Source: Caballeronia mineralivorans PML1(12)
Lineage (GTDB): Bacteria > Pseudomonadota > Gammaproteobacteria > Burkholderiales > Burkholderiaceae
DNA length: 64,000 bases
NCBI RefSeq assembly: GCF_001028175.1
Contig: NZ_AEJF01000041.1
Location: forward strand, 23,905 to 87,904
Reading direction: 5' to 3'
Shown here: positions 45,828 through 54,201 of the stretch, one piece after another
Position numbering within the stretch: position 1 is the first letter of the stretch
Layout: each line of letters begins with the position of its first letter
The notes under the pieces: model-generated
The model's database searches: none
The model's input: the letters and a program-made list of their open reading frames with translations, nothing else
Told to the model about the DNA's origin: nothing
Translations under genes and position numbers: made by a program

Positions 45828-46049
45828 TTATGGAAAAAGCGCAAACGGCAGCGTAGCGGCAATATAAACAGCAAGGCCTGTCGCAGGTAACCCCAATGTT
45901 ATTGCGATCGCGGCAGCAACAGTACCGCCCAGCGACACCGCAAGCAGCGTTCGCCGGCGCGCTTGCCATCCAGCGACGCTCGATCGGGTCGCCTCATGTT
46001 CCTGCTGGTTATGTTTGACCGCGCGTTTCCAGAACGTCAGGGCGTGCAT
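45828..46049 (-). CDS. Small hypothetical membrane protein
   Basis: From the ATG at 46049 the product is 73 residues: MHALTFWKRAVKHNQQEHEATRSS, then a basic stretch (WQARRRTLLAV), then hydrophobic SLGGTVAAAIAITLGLPATGLAVYIAATLPFALFP. Two short helices or one hairpin are likely. No family is recognised. A start at 46142 is open but would add a poorly conserved-looking leader. It converges on kdpE, so it is not in the kdp operon. Confidence 0.5.
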   Translation of the reverse strand: MHALTFWKRAVKHNQQEHEATRSSVAGWQARRRTLLAVSLGGTVAAAIAITLGLPATGLAVYIAATLPFALFP

Positions 46050-46258
46050 GTTTTTGTCTCTGTTGATAGAGACATCGAGTGTCGCTCTTCTCGCGTTTTG
46101 CCCACATTTAAATGGCGTCAGCGAGCGTATACGTTTCGTCAATTCGACGATGGATTCAAGCCTTCTTAACGCGTTGTTGATACCGCACGGTCAGCTTTTA
46201 TCCCGATCGATACGCCGGGCAGCGTAGCCTTCTCGGACGCTAATGACAAGAGACCGTA

Positions 46259-46900
46259 ATGCATGAAAACCAGGTACTGGCGGTACGCGTACTCAGTGGA
46301 TCAAAGCGATGGTTGCGCGCGATATTTGCCCTCTGCGCGCTTTCGATCATGGCCGCAAACGCGGCCTATGCAAGCGACGAGCAGCTTGTACCCACCGGGC
46401 GGATAACAACAAGTATCGAATCCGCGCCCAGCGAATCGCCGCAGGTCGCGAACGTTGCCGCGGTGTTATGGCAGCAGTTTCGAGTAGCGCGCCGTGAGGC
46501 GACGCTGATTGCGCAAGCGGTGCTCAGCGCGGCAAACGAATATGCGGTGTCTCCGGTGCTTTTGCTCGCGGTGATTGCGACCGAGTCGGGGTTCGACCGG
46601 CAAGCAGTCAGCGTCGCCGGTGCTGAAGGGCTCATGCAGATTCTGCCGACGGCCCATCCGCAGGTGCTGGCATCGGGCAAGGATCTGACAGAGCCCGCCG
46701 AGAACGTGCGGATAGGATCTTCAATCCTGCGTGAGTATCTTGACGCGTCAGGCGGCGACCTCGGCGCGGCGCTCAAACGATACAGCGGCGGCGGAAAAGG
46801 TTATGCGCAACGCGTGGCTTTTCACATGCGGCAGTTCTCGGCCAGCCTGCACACGCCCCCGGAAGATGCCGTCAAGGTCGCGCTGGTCAGGTCGCCTTGA
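46259..46900 (+). CDS. Lytic transglycosylase (SLT domain), periplasmic
   Basis: This 213-residue protein has a signal-peptide-like N-terminus (RWLRAIFALCALSIMAANAAYAS) and an SLT/goose-lysozyme-like domain at about 85-200: VSPVLLLAVIATESGFDRQAVSVAGAEGLMQILPTAHPQVL with catalytic Glu in ATESGF, then NVRIGSSILREYLDASGGDLGAALKRYSGGGKGYAQRV. It should cleave peptidoglycan in the periplasm. It is smaller than Slt70 and resembles the compact transglycosylases found beside secretion systems, but none is seen here. The ribosome binding site is weak. Confidence 0.88.
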   Translation: MHENQVLAVRVLSGSKRWLRAIFALCALSIMAANAAYASDEQLVPTGRITTSIESAPSESPQVANVAAVLWQQFRVARREATLIAQAVLSAANEYAVSPVLLLAVIATESGFDRQAVSVAGAEGLMQILPTAHPQVLASGKDLTEPAENVRIGSSILREYLDASGGDLGAALKRYSGGGKGYAQRVAFHMRQFSASLHTPPEDAVKVALVRSP

Positions 46901-46994
46901 CACAATTTTTACGCAATACGCCCAAAACTCTGCTCACGTTTAACGCCGCGTCTGCTGTAATCAAGTTGTAGTCATTGATGAATCGGGGAAGCTT

Positions 46995-47411
46995 ATGTTA
47001 CGGGTGCTCATACCGGTGATAAACAAGGATGGCGCGCTTCAGGCTGCGCGGCATGCTGCATTTCTTTTTGCCGAGCACTGCGTGTCCGAGGTCGAGTTGA
47101 TGGAGGTGCTCGAACCTCCGGACCAGGGGCGGGCGAGTGCGTTTCATTCCCGCGGCACGCTGCGCTTGCAGGAAAAGCGCGCGATGTTAAGTGCGCTGGT
47201 TCAGACCCGCGCCATTCTGGAAGACGCCGGGGTTCCATATCATTGGTCGCGTGTATTTGGGCCGGTGGCCGGAACCATCGCTGCGCGTGCGGCTGAAAAA
47301 CGCTCGGATATTGTCCTGGTCGACGGCAGCCACCTGGGTTTCATGAGGCGATGGTGGGTGATGACCAGGTTATGGCGGAGCATGCAAACGCCGGTGACAA
47401 TGATTCACTAG
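46995..47411 (+). CDS. Universal stress protein-like, degenerate nucleotide site
   Basis: This 138-residue Usp-fold protein (MLRVLIPVINKDGALQAARHAAFLFAEHC, VELMEVLEPP, LEDAGVPYHWSRVFGPVAGTIAARAAEKRSDIVLVDGSHLG) ends TRLWRSMQTPVTMIH. The ATP-binding loop, normally G-2-G-9-G-S/T, is replaced by GSHLGFMRRWWVMTRLW, so it probably does not bind ATP in the UspFG manner. GGGGAAG precedes the ATG. Role unknown; the kdp operon, which contains a Usp domain in KdpD, ends 1.2 kb upstream. Confidence 0.78.
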   Translation: MLRVLIPVINKDGALQAARHAAFLFAEHCVSEVELMEVLEPPDQGRASAFHSRGTLRLQEKRAMLSALVQTRAILEDAGVPYHWSRVFGPVAGTIAARAAEKRSDIVLVDGSHLGFMRRWWVMTRLWRSMQTPVTMIH

Positions 47412-47497
47412 GATGCGGTTTACCCTGGCGATTAAAGATCTGTCGTTCACCAGCTTTTAGTCAAGAGTACAAAATTGTGTTGAAGCTTCATACGGCT

Positions 47498-47821
47498 ATG
47501 CGGATCAGGGGCATGGCGAAGGTGATCTGTGTCGCGATCGTGGCGAACCAGGTGCTGACTACCGCATTCGCTTATGTGGTTCAGCAGTTGGACCCGAGCG
47601 CTCCGACTCTTATAACAACGGTATTCAGTTTCCTGACGTGCGGTCTGGTTAGCATGTGGCTGCAGGCAGATGCACGGCGGGCATATTTGTTGGCACGCGA
47701 GAAGGGATGCATTACGCCCGTGGACAAGACCAACCCGGCGCTTAAAATCGCTCCGGACTGTCCGAAGTTATGGCTTGTGGTTTTGCACATAGAGATGAAT
47801 CCGGCTGCTGTCGGACTATAA
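47498..47821 (+). CDS. Hypothetical small membrane protein
   Basis: This 107-residue open frame from the ATG at 47498 (MRIRGMAKVICVAIVANQVL) has two hydrophobic segments: VICVAIVANQVLTTAFAYVV and LITTVFSFLTCGLVSMWLQ, followed by a soluble tail with ARRAYLLAREKGCITPVD. An upstream GTG at 47477 is also in frame, and the longer frame from 47351 overlaps the Usp-like gene. No family is recognised and no ribosome binding site is strong, so this is a tentative gene. Confidence 0.4.
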   Translation: MRIRGMAKVICVAIVANQVLTTAFAYVVQQLDPSAPTLITTVFSFLTCGLVSMWLQADARRAYLLAREKGCITPVDKTNPALKIAPDCPKLWLVVLHIEMNPAAVGL

Positions 47822-48065
47822 GGGGACGTGCTCAACCGGCCCCAATGCGCCAAGCAGGCCAATCCCCAATCGGCAACGCCATTCCGCTTTCACCCGCGAC
47901 ATCACGACCATGGTTTCGACGTGGCGGATGTATGACGCTGCCGCTCCACGCATGCGACGCGAGCAAGCCGCGGACGTCCCCCACGCGTCCTCACACGCTT
48001 CGCGTTTTCCCCTAGTACGTCGAGGTTGACTAAGACCCGCAGGCGCACCAAACTTCTTCTTGCAG

Positions 48066-48084
48066 TGTGATCACAGGTCACACA
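48066..48084. promoter_or_regulatory. Palindromic element upstream of the GntR gene
   Basis: TGTGATCACA (48066-48075) is a perfect palindrome followed by GGTCACACA (48076-48084), giving TGTGA and TCACA half-sites seven bases apart. It lies just upstream of the ribosome binding site AAGGAG at 48091-48096. It could be the GntR autoregulatory operator or a degenerate CRP-like site. Confidence 0.4.
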
Positions 48085-48104
48085 TATCGTAAGGAGTGGT
48101 TTAA

Positions 48105-48809
48105 TTGACACCACGTGAAACGACCGCGGATGCGCTGCCGCTCGAACTGGTGGGGCGCGAGACCATGGCGGGCCGCGTCTACGCCCAGTTACGCGAGGCG
48201 ATCATGACCGGGCGCTTTGCCCCGGGTCAGGCGCTGAGCTTGCGCGGGGTGGCCGAAGCAGTCGGTTCCTCGACCATGCCGGTACGCGCCGCGCTCACGC
48301 GGCTGCAAGCCGAGGGCGCGTTGATCGACGGTCCGGGCCGCGCGCTGATGGTGCCGCCCATGACGCTCGACCTGCTCGAAGAACTGCGCGACGTGCGGAT
48401 CGCCCTCGAAGGTTGCGTGGCAAAACGAGCGGCATCGCGGATGACCAAGGACCATCTGAACGCGCTGCAAGCCGTCTTCGACGCAATGGACGCCCACGTG
48501 GAAGCCGGCGATGTCCCCGCGTACCTGCGCAGCAATTTCGAATTCCATATAGCAATCTATACGCATGGCGCAAGCGATCTGACGCTCGCCACGATCCAGA
48601 ATCTCTGGATGCGAATTGGCCCATTCCTGAACCTCGTGGCACCGGATATCCCGCATATGCGCTTGTCGATGGCGGCGCACCGCAAGATCGTCGAGGCACT
48701 CTGGAAGGGTGACGGAGAAGGCGCTCGGGCGGGCATTGAAGAAGACATCGGCGGGGCTGCGGCGGACTTGCGGGAGCGCTTGCAGAGCAGGGAAGCGGCA
48801 CGAGCCTGA
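48105..48809 (+). CDS. GntR-family transcriptional regulator (FadR/FCD type)
   Basis: This 234-residue protein has an N-terminal winged helix (MAGRVYAQLREAIMTGRFAPGQALSLRGVAEAVGSSTMPVRAALTRLQAEGAL) and a helical FCD effector domain with LRDVRIALEGCVAKRAA, NFEFHIAIYTHG, and MAAHRKIVEALWKGDGEGAR carrying metal-binding His residues. The start is TTG at 48105, supported by AAGGAG eight bases upstream; the ATG in front of AGRVY is an alternative. It heads the 10-kb sugar-acid operon, 39 bp before the SDR gene, and is probably its repressor. Confidence 0.92.
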   Translation: MTPRETTADALPLELVGRETMAGRVYAQLREAIMTGRFAPGQALSLRGVAEAVGSSTMPVRAALTRLQAEGALIDGPGRALMVPPMTLDLLEELRDVRIALEGCVAKRAASRMTKDHLNALQAVFDAMDAHVEAGDVPAYLRSNFEFHIAIYTHGASDLTLATIQNLWMRIGPFLNLVAPDIPHMRLSMAAHRKIVEALWKGDGEGARAGIEEDIGGAAADLRERLQSREAARA

Positions 48810-48848
48810 ACCTCAACTGGCCCCCACAAAAAATAGACGGAGACGAGC

Positions 48849-49655
48849 ATGACGGTTCTACAGATGTTGAAACCGCACGCGGGGTTGCGCGTGCTGGTTA
48901 CGGGTGGTGCGTCGGGGATCGGTCTTGTGATCGCGCGTGCTTTCGTCGATGCCGGTTCGCGCGTGCATGTCTGCGATGTGAGCCAGCAAGCCATCGATGC
49001 GCTCAACCAAGCCGAACAAAGCACTGAGGTGAATGCGATCACCACGTCGCTTGCAGATGTGTCGGACCGCGCGGCGGTCGACCGCGTGTTCGACGACGTC
49101 AACGCGCAGTTAGGTGGCCTCGACGTGCTGATCAACAACGCGGGGATAGCGGGACCGACGGGCGGTATCGACGAGATTGAGACCGGTGACTGGGAACAGA
49201 CCATCGACGTGAATCTCAATGCTCAGTTCTACTTCACACGTCGCGCGGTGCCGCTGTTGCGAAAGGCCCGCGATGGCGGCTCGATTATTGCGTTGTCGTC
49301 GGTGGCGGGACGGCTTGGGTACGCGTACCGCACGCCGTATTCTGCCACCAAGTGGGCCGTGGTCGGCCTCATCAAGAGCTTGGCGATCGAGCTGGGGCCG
49401 GACAACATTCGCGTCAACGCGATTCAGCCGGGCATTGTGAAGGGGCCGCGTATCGAACGCGTGATCGCCGCGCGCGCCGAGCAGCTGGGCCTCTCCTATG
49501 AACAGATGGAGAAGGACTATCTCGCGAAAATTTCGCTGCGCCGCATGACTACGCCGGAAGAAGTCGCGGCGACCGCGCTGTTCCTGTGCTCGCCGGGAGG
49601 CAGCGGCATTTCGGGGCAGGCTATCTCGGTGTGCGGCAACGTCGAAGTGCTCTGA
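48849..49655 (+). CDS. SDR oxidoreductase, sugar or sugar-acid dehydrogenase-like
   Basis: This 268-residue classical SDR has VTGGASGIGLVIARAF, NNAGIAGPTGGIDEIE, IIALSSVAGRLGYAYRTPYSATKWAV (Ser-Tyr-Lys) and a C-terminal SGISGQAISVCGNVEVL. NAD(P)-dependent. The first enzyme of the operon, it is well placed to oxidise the imported sugar to a lactone or to oxidise a hydroxy acid. A D-sugar 1-dehydrogenase or 3-hydroxyacid dehydrogenase would both fit. Its sequence alone does not decide. Confidence 0.88.
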   Translation: MTVLQMLKPHAGLRVLVTGGASGIGLVIARAFVDAGSRVHVCDVSQQAIDALNQAEQSTEVNAITTSLADVSDRAAVDRVFDDVNAQLGGLDVLINNAGIAGPTGGIDEIETGDWEQTIDVNLNAQFYFTRRAVPLLRKARDGGSIIALSSVAGRLGYAYRTPYSATKWAVVGLIKSLAIELGPDNIRVNAIQPGIVKGPRIERVIAARAEQLGLSYEQMEKDYLAKISLRRMTTPEEVAATALFLCSPGGSGISGQAISVCGNVEVL

Positions 49656-49686
49656 ACGTTTTTCTTATCCGACGAGGGCTTACAGC

Positions 49687-50619
49687 ATGGCAACGAAGCG
49701 CAAAGTCATCATTACCTGCGCGCCCACGGGCGCTATCCATACACCGTCGATGTCGCCGTATCTGCCGGTCACGCCGCAGGAGATCGGCGATGCAGCGCTG
49801 GCCGCGGCCACGGCAGGTGCAGCAATCCTTCACCTGCATGCACGCGATCCCAGCAACGGCCGGCCCACGCAGGACCCCGCCGTGTTCCAGCAGTTCCTGC
49901 CGCGCATCAAGGCTGAGACCGATGCAGTGATCAACATCACGAGCGGCGGCAGTCCGCACATGACGGTAGAGGAGCGTTTGAAACCGGCTCATTTCTTCAA
50001 GCCGGAGGTGGCGTCGCTGAACATGGGGTCGATGAACTTCGGCCTCTATCCCATGCTCGAGCGCTTCAAGGAATTCAAGCACGACTGGGAGCGCCAGCAC
50101 TTGGCCAACAGCCGCGACCTGATCTTCAAGAACACGTTCAAGGACATCGAATACATCCTCACATCATGTGGCGCGAACGGTACGCGTTTTGAGTACGAGT
50201 GTTACGACATCTCGCACTTGTACAACCTGGCGCATTTTGTGGACCGCGGACTCGCGAAACCCCCGTTCTTCGTGCAGAGCGTCTTCGGCTTGCTGGGTGG
50301 TATCGGACCGCATCCTGAAGACCTGATGCACATGCACCGCACCGCCGATCGCCTATTCGGAAGCGACTACGTCTGGTCGATCCTCGGCGCCGGGCGCAAC
50401 CAGATTCCGCTCGCGACGCTAGGCGTGGCGCAGGGTTCGAACGTGCGGGTCGGGCTGGAGGATTCGCTCTGGATCGAAGCGGGCAAGCTCGCCGAATCGA
50501 GCGCCGCGCAGGTCGTGAAGATCCGGCAGGTGATAGAGGGTCTTTCGCTCGATATCGCCACTCCGGACGAAGCGCGCGCCATGCTCGGGCTCAAGGGCGC
50601 GGACAACACGAATTTCTAA
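49687..50619 (+). CDS. Beta-keto acid cleavage enzyme (BKACE, DUF849)
   Basis: This 310-residue TIM-barrel protein has VIITCAPTGAIHTPSMSPYLPVTPQEI, the zinc-binding HLHARDP, INITSGGSPHMTVEERL, SLNMGSMNFG, and the C-terminal VRVGLEDSLWIEAGKLAESSAAQVVKIRQVIE. BKACE enzymes use acetyl-CoA to cleave beta-keto acids: the C1-C2 unit leaves as acetoacetate and the remainder as a CoA ester. Known substrates include 3-keto-5-aminohexanoate, dehydrocarnitine and 2-deoxy-3-ketoribonate. The 31-bp gap to the SDR and the operon's gulonate dehydrogenase-like and lactonase genes suggest a 3-keto aldonate or deoxyaldonate here. Confidence 0.9.
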   Translation: MATKRKVIITCAPTGAIHTPSMSPYLPVTPQEIGDAALAAATAGAAILHLHARDPSNGRPTQDPAVFQQFLPRIKAETDAVINITSGGSPHMTVEERLKPAHFFKPEVASLNMGSMNFGLYPMLERFKEFKHDWERQHLANSRDLIFKNTFKDIEYILTSCGANGTRFEYECYDISHLYNLAHFVDRGLAKPPFFVQSVFGLLGGIGPHPEDLMHMHRTADRLFGSDYVWSILGAGRNQIPLATLGVAQGSNVRVGLEDSLWIEAGKLAESSAAQVVKIRQVIEGLSLDIATPDEARAMLGLKGADNTNF

Positions 50620-50632
50620 ACAACCTTTGACG

Positions 50633-51421
50633 ATGGAGACCATCGTGACTGTGTCGAAACTCAAAGTCGTCGCGATGCCTACGGGCTGGCTGAGCGTGGA
50701 CCGTTCATCGCAGGTGTATGGTCGTTATTACGGCCAGCAGATCAAGGTGCCGGTGTGGTCGACGGCAATTGTAGGCGGCGACAAAAAGATTGTTGTCGAT
50801 ACCGGGATTCACGATCCGGGCTGGGTGTCGAGCTTCGTCTGCCCATGCGAGCAGGCACCGGAGGAGCGGCTTGAACGCGCGCTCAAAGAGTACGTAGGCT
50901 GGAATGCTGACGACGTCGATATTGTCATCAACACGCATTTGCACTACGACCATTCCGGCGGCAATACGCTCTTTAAGAATGCCCGTTTCGTGGTGCAGGC
51001 AAGCGAATGGGAATACGCCGGCCGGCCCTTGCCGACGCAGTCCGCGTTCTATCAGGAGTTCCTTATTGGTCGCGAACCGCTGGCCTATTTCCGTTGGCAA
51101 TTTGTGCACGGCGTAGCCGATATCGCGCCCGGCGTGCGTGTTGTGCCGACGCCGGGACATACGCCGGGCCATCAATCGGTTGCAGTCGATACAGCCGATG
51201 GCGTGGTCCTGATTGCCGGTGACTGTGCAAGCTGCATGGAGAACATTGTCGATCTCGTGCCGGTGGGCATTGTGCATGAAACGGTGGCCGAACTGGCTTC
51301 GCTCAAACGGATCCGGCAGCTCGCGGACTTCGTCATTCCGGGCCACGACCCCAACGTCGTGGCTGGATCGGCAGGCATTCAGCTGCCGGCAAGTGCACGG
51401 CTCAAGCACGTAGAAAGTTAG
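50633..51421 (+). CDS. MBL-fold hydrolase, AHL-lactonase-like
   Basis: This 262-residue metallo-beta-lactamase-fold protein has the dinuclear zinc motif NTHLHYDHSGG, VVPTPGHTPGHQSVAV, VLIAGDCAS and a late His in VIPGHDPNVV, as in AiiA/AttM-like N-acyl homoserine lactonases. In this operon it may open a sugar lactone or hydrolyse the CoA ester made by the BKACE rather than quench quorum sensing. The ATG at 50633 is used; the GTG at 50645, with GGAG six bases upstream, is a serious alternative. Confidence 0.88.
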   Translation: METIVTVSKLKVVAMPTGWLSVDRSSQVYGRYYGQQIKVPVWSTAIVGGDKKIVVDTGIHDPGWVSSFVCPCEQAPEERLERALKEYVGWNADDVDIVINTHLHYDHSGGNTLFKNARFVVQASEWEYAGRPLPTQSAFYQEFLIGREPLAYFRWQFVHGVADIAPGVRVVPTPGHTPGHQSVAVDTADGVVLIAGDCASCMENIVDLVPVGIVHETVAELASLKRIRQLADFVIPGHDPNVVAGSAGIQLPASARLKHVES

Positions 51422-51478
51422 TACTACAAGCATTGAACGTACCGACTCATATAACCATACGCAGGATCGGAGGAAGAC

Positions 51479-52606
51479 ATGAATGCACTGGCGAACACCA
51501 TCCGTCGGGGGGCTCGGCTCGCGCTCGGCGCCGCACTTCTCGCGACGCTGGCCGTCTCAGGCCCGGCCTCGGCGGCCGGCAAATACAAGATTTTTCTATC
51601 GATGAGTTATGTCGGCAACGACTGGCAAACGGAAGCCGCCAACATGGTCAAGGCCATGGCTGCGACCCCGGGACTTAAGGACAAGGTCGATCTGGAAGTG
51701 CAGGTCGCCGGCACCGACGCGCAGAAACAGATCCAGCAGATCAACTCGATGGTCCAGGCCGGCGCGAAAGCCATTGTGATCTATCCGATCTCGCCGACCG
51801 CGTTGAATCGCGCCATCAAGAACGCCTGTTCGAAGGGTGTGGTGGTTGCAGCGTATGACGGTGAAGTCACCGAGCCGTGCGCCCACAACGTGACGATCGA
51901 CCAGAAGCAAGCCGGCACCGTCACCGCCGAATGGCTCGCGAAAACCATCAACGGCAAGGGCAACATTGTGCTGATCAACGGCGTGCCGGGCACTTCCGTG
52001 GATCGCGCGCGCACCGAGGCGGCGAAGGCCGTGTTCGCGAAGTATCCGGGCATCAAGATCGTGGCGGAAGGTACGGGCATGTGGAGCCAGGCAACGGCCA
52101 AGACGGAGTTGTCGAAGATCCTTGCCACCAATAGCTGGGACAAGATCGACGGCCTGTGGATGCAAGTGGGCTGCTTCACGGCGGCATCTATGCAGCTCGA
52201 CGCCGGTATTGCCGACGACAAGATCAAGCCGTGCGCAGGTGAATCGTCGAATGGTCACCGCGTGCAGATGTTGCCGCCGGGCACGGTGAAGGGCGACGGC
52301 GCCTATCGCTCGATCGGCTACCGTTCGATCTCGTATGGTTCGCCGCCGTACTCGGGTGCGCTGGCGCTGAAGCTGGCCGTGGACAAGCTCGACGGCAAGG
52401 ATTTCCCGGCGCACGTGACGCTCAAGCTGCCGCTGGTGGAGACGTCACAGTCGAAGTTGTGCAAGACAGGTTCCATCGACGAACTGAAGGACGGTTGCAC
52501 CGCTTTTATGCCGGACAAGGTGCCGCCGGGCTGGTTCGCGGACATCTATTCGGCAGAGACCACCGAGGTTGGCTTTAATGCGGCGCTGACCGGCAAGCCG
52601 GACTAG
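51479..52606 (+). CDS. Sugar ABC transporter substrate-binding protein
   Basis: This 375-residue periplasmic binding protein has a signal peptide (LALGAALLATLAVSGPASA) and KYKIFLSMSYVGNDWQTEAANMVKAMAATPG, AGAKAIVIYPISPTALNRAIKNACSKGVVVAAYDGEV, VLINGVPGTSVDRARTEAAKAVFAKYPGIKIV. It is a ribose/galactose-type PBP with several cysteines in the mature part. It has a long C-terminal region (PLVETSQSKLCKTGSIDELKDGCTAFMPDKVPPGWF) beyond the usual fold. Second and third importer genes follow at once. The ligand is unknown. Confidence 0.9.
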   Translation: MNALANTIRRGARLALGAALLATLAVSGPASAAGKYKIFLSMSYVGNDWQTEAANMVKAMAATPGLKDKVDLEVQVAGTDAQKQIQQINSMVQAGAKAIVIYPISPTALNRAIKNACSKGVVVAAYDGEVTEPCAHNVTIDQKQAGTVTAEWLAKTINGKGNIVLINGVPGTSVDRARTEAAKAVFAKYPGIKIVAEGTGMWSQATAKTELSKILATNSWDKIDGLWMQVGCFTAASMQLDAGIADDKIKPCAGESSNGHRVQMLPPGTVKGDGAYRSIGYRSISYGSPPYSGALALKLAVDKLDGKDFPAHVTLKLPLVETSQSKLCKTGSIDELKDGCTAFMPDKVPPGWFADIYSAETTEVGFNAALTGKPD

Positions 52607-52623
52607 AGCTAAGGGAGCACACC

Positions 52624-54165
52624 ATGTCGAGCGCAGGGACAGAGACGATGACCAGCAGCACGAACGAATGGGCTCTCGATCTCTCGAAGGTCACCAAGCG
52701 GTTCGGCGCCACTGTCGCGCTCGACAACGCGTCGTTCCGCGTCAGGCGCGGCGCCGTTCACGCGCTGCTCGGCGAGAACGGCGCGGGCAAGTCGACGACT
52801 GTCAAGCTGTTGTCCGGCCTCATGCAGCCGGATGCGGGCAGCATCTCGATCATGGGCCGCAACGTGAGCATGCGCGGTCCGAAGGACGCGCATCGCGCGG
52901 GGGTGCAGACGGCGTTCCAGGAGATGACGCTCGTTCGCGACCTGACCGTCGCGCAGAACCTGCTGATGGCCTACGAGCCGACCGGCTGGTTCGGCCGCAT
53001 CAAGAAGCGGGAATCGCAACGGCAGGCGGCGGAGTGGCTCGACCGGCTTGAACTCGGCGATATCCGCCCCGGCGCGTACATCCGCGATCTCGCCTTGCCC
53101 GTGCGCCAGAAGATCGAAATTGCGAAGGCGCTGGTTCGCCAGCCCGAAGTGCTGCTGCTCGATGAACCCACGTCCGCGCTATCCGGGCGCGACGTTGCAT
53201 GGCTCGCGCGACGGATTGAAGAGATGAAGGCGCGCGGTGTGACCTTTGTTTTCATCACACACCGGATGCAGGAAGTGCGCGAGTTCTGCGACAGCCTCAC
53301 GGTGTATAGAAACGGCCGTGACGTAGGCGCTTTCGATACCGCTGCGATCTCGGACGATGAAGTCATCCGTCTTGTGATCGGCCGCTCGATGGACGCGAAA
53401 TATCCGCCGAAGGTCGCTACACCGGCGGCACTTCAAACGCCCGCGATGGAAGCGCGCGGCATCAAGGTGGACGGCGTGGTGAATGACTTCGACCTCACGC
53501 TCAAGGCGGGCGAAGTGCATGGTATTGCGGCCTTGCAAGGCATGGGGCAACGCGAGATTTTTGAGGCGCTGTTCGGCGCTGAGTTCATCGATGAAGGGCA
53601 GATCCTCATCGATGGAAAACCGGTGACGCTGACTTCGACCGCCGATTCGCTCAAGGCCGGGGTATCGACGAGCTTCCTGCCGGAAGACCGCAAGACGGAG
53701 GGCTTGTTCCTGCGTTTGCCCGGCGGAGAAAACGTCTCGCTGCCGGTCATCAAGCGCTTCTCGCGCTTCGGCCTGATCGACAGGAAACGCGAGCAGGCGG
53801 CCATCAAGCGTGCATTGGCACAGATGGAGGTCAACCCGCGTGCGGTCTACAAACCGTGCCTGTCGTTTTCGGGCGGCAACCAGCAGAAGATAGCGATGGC
53901 GAAATGGCTGCTGACGCAAAGCCGCGTGTGGCTGATGTTCGACCCGACGCGCGGTATCGACGTAGGCACCAAGCACCAGATCTTCGTGCTGATGCGCGCG
54001 TTCGCGGCGGCCGGCGGTTCCGTGCTGTTCTATTCCACCGACGTGCCGGAACTGGTCAACGTATGCGATCGCGTTTCGGTGGTGTATCGCGGACGCAATG
54101 TCGCAGAGCTGGCCGGCGAGGCGCTCACTGAAGAGAACGTGATGCGCAAGATGCTTTCAAGCTAA
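52624..54165 (+). CDS. Sugar ABC transporter ATP-binding protein
   Basis: This 513-residue RbsA/MglA-type protein has two nucleotide-binding domains: first Walker A GENGAGKSTTVKLL, LPVRQKIEIAKALVRQPEVLLLDEPTSAL, then a second domain with degenerate Walker A (LQGMGQREIFEAL), SFSGGNQQKIAMAKWL and LMFDPTRGIDVGTK. The second Walker B reads LMFDPTRG, so the catalytic Glu position after Asp is not conserved, as is usual in the second half. It begins 17 bp after the binding-protein gene. Confidence 0.92.
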   Translation: MSSAGTETMTSSTNEWALDLSKVTKRFGATVALDNASFRVRRGAVHALLGENGAGKSTTVKLLSGLMQPDAGSISIMGRNVSMRGPKDAHRAGVQTAFQEMTLVRDLTVAQNLLMAYEPTGWFGRIKKRESQRQAAEWLDRLELGDIRPGAYIRDLALPVRQKIEIAKALVRQPEVLLLDEPTSALSGRDVAWLARRIEEMKARGVTFVFITHRMQEVREFCDSLTVYRNGRDVGAFDTAAISDDEVIRLVIGRSMDAKYPPKVATPAALQTPAMEARGIKVDGVVNDFDLTLKAGEVHGIAALQGMGQREIFEALFGAEFIDEGQILIDGKPVTLTSTADSLKAGVSTSFLPEDRKTEGLFLRLPGGENVSLPVIKRFSRFGLIDRKREQAAIKRALAQMEVNPRAVYKPCLSFSGGNQQKIAMAKWLLTQSRVWLMFDPTRGIDVGTKHQIFVLMRAFAAAGGSVLFYSTDVPELVNVCDRVSVVYRGRNVAELAGEALTEENVMRKMLSS

Positions 54166-54201
54166 GGCACTGAAGCATTCAAGAAATCAGAGGGTTCGAT
54201 C

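Noticed and set aside
48066..48082. CRP binding site
   Set aside because: The TGTGA and TCACA half-sites are seven bases apart, not six, and CRP-like regulation is not established here. It is kept only as a generic palindrome.
50633..51421. Quorum-quenching AHL lactonase
   Set aside because: The fold and HXHXDH motif match, but the gene sits inside a sugar-acid operon. A sugar-lactone or thioester substrate is at least as likely, so no such function is claimed.
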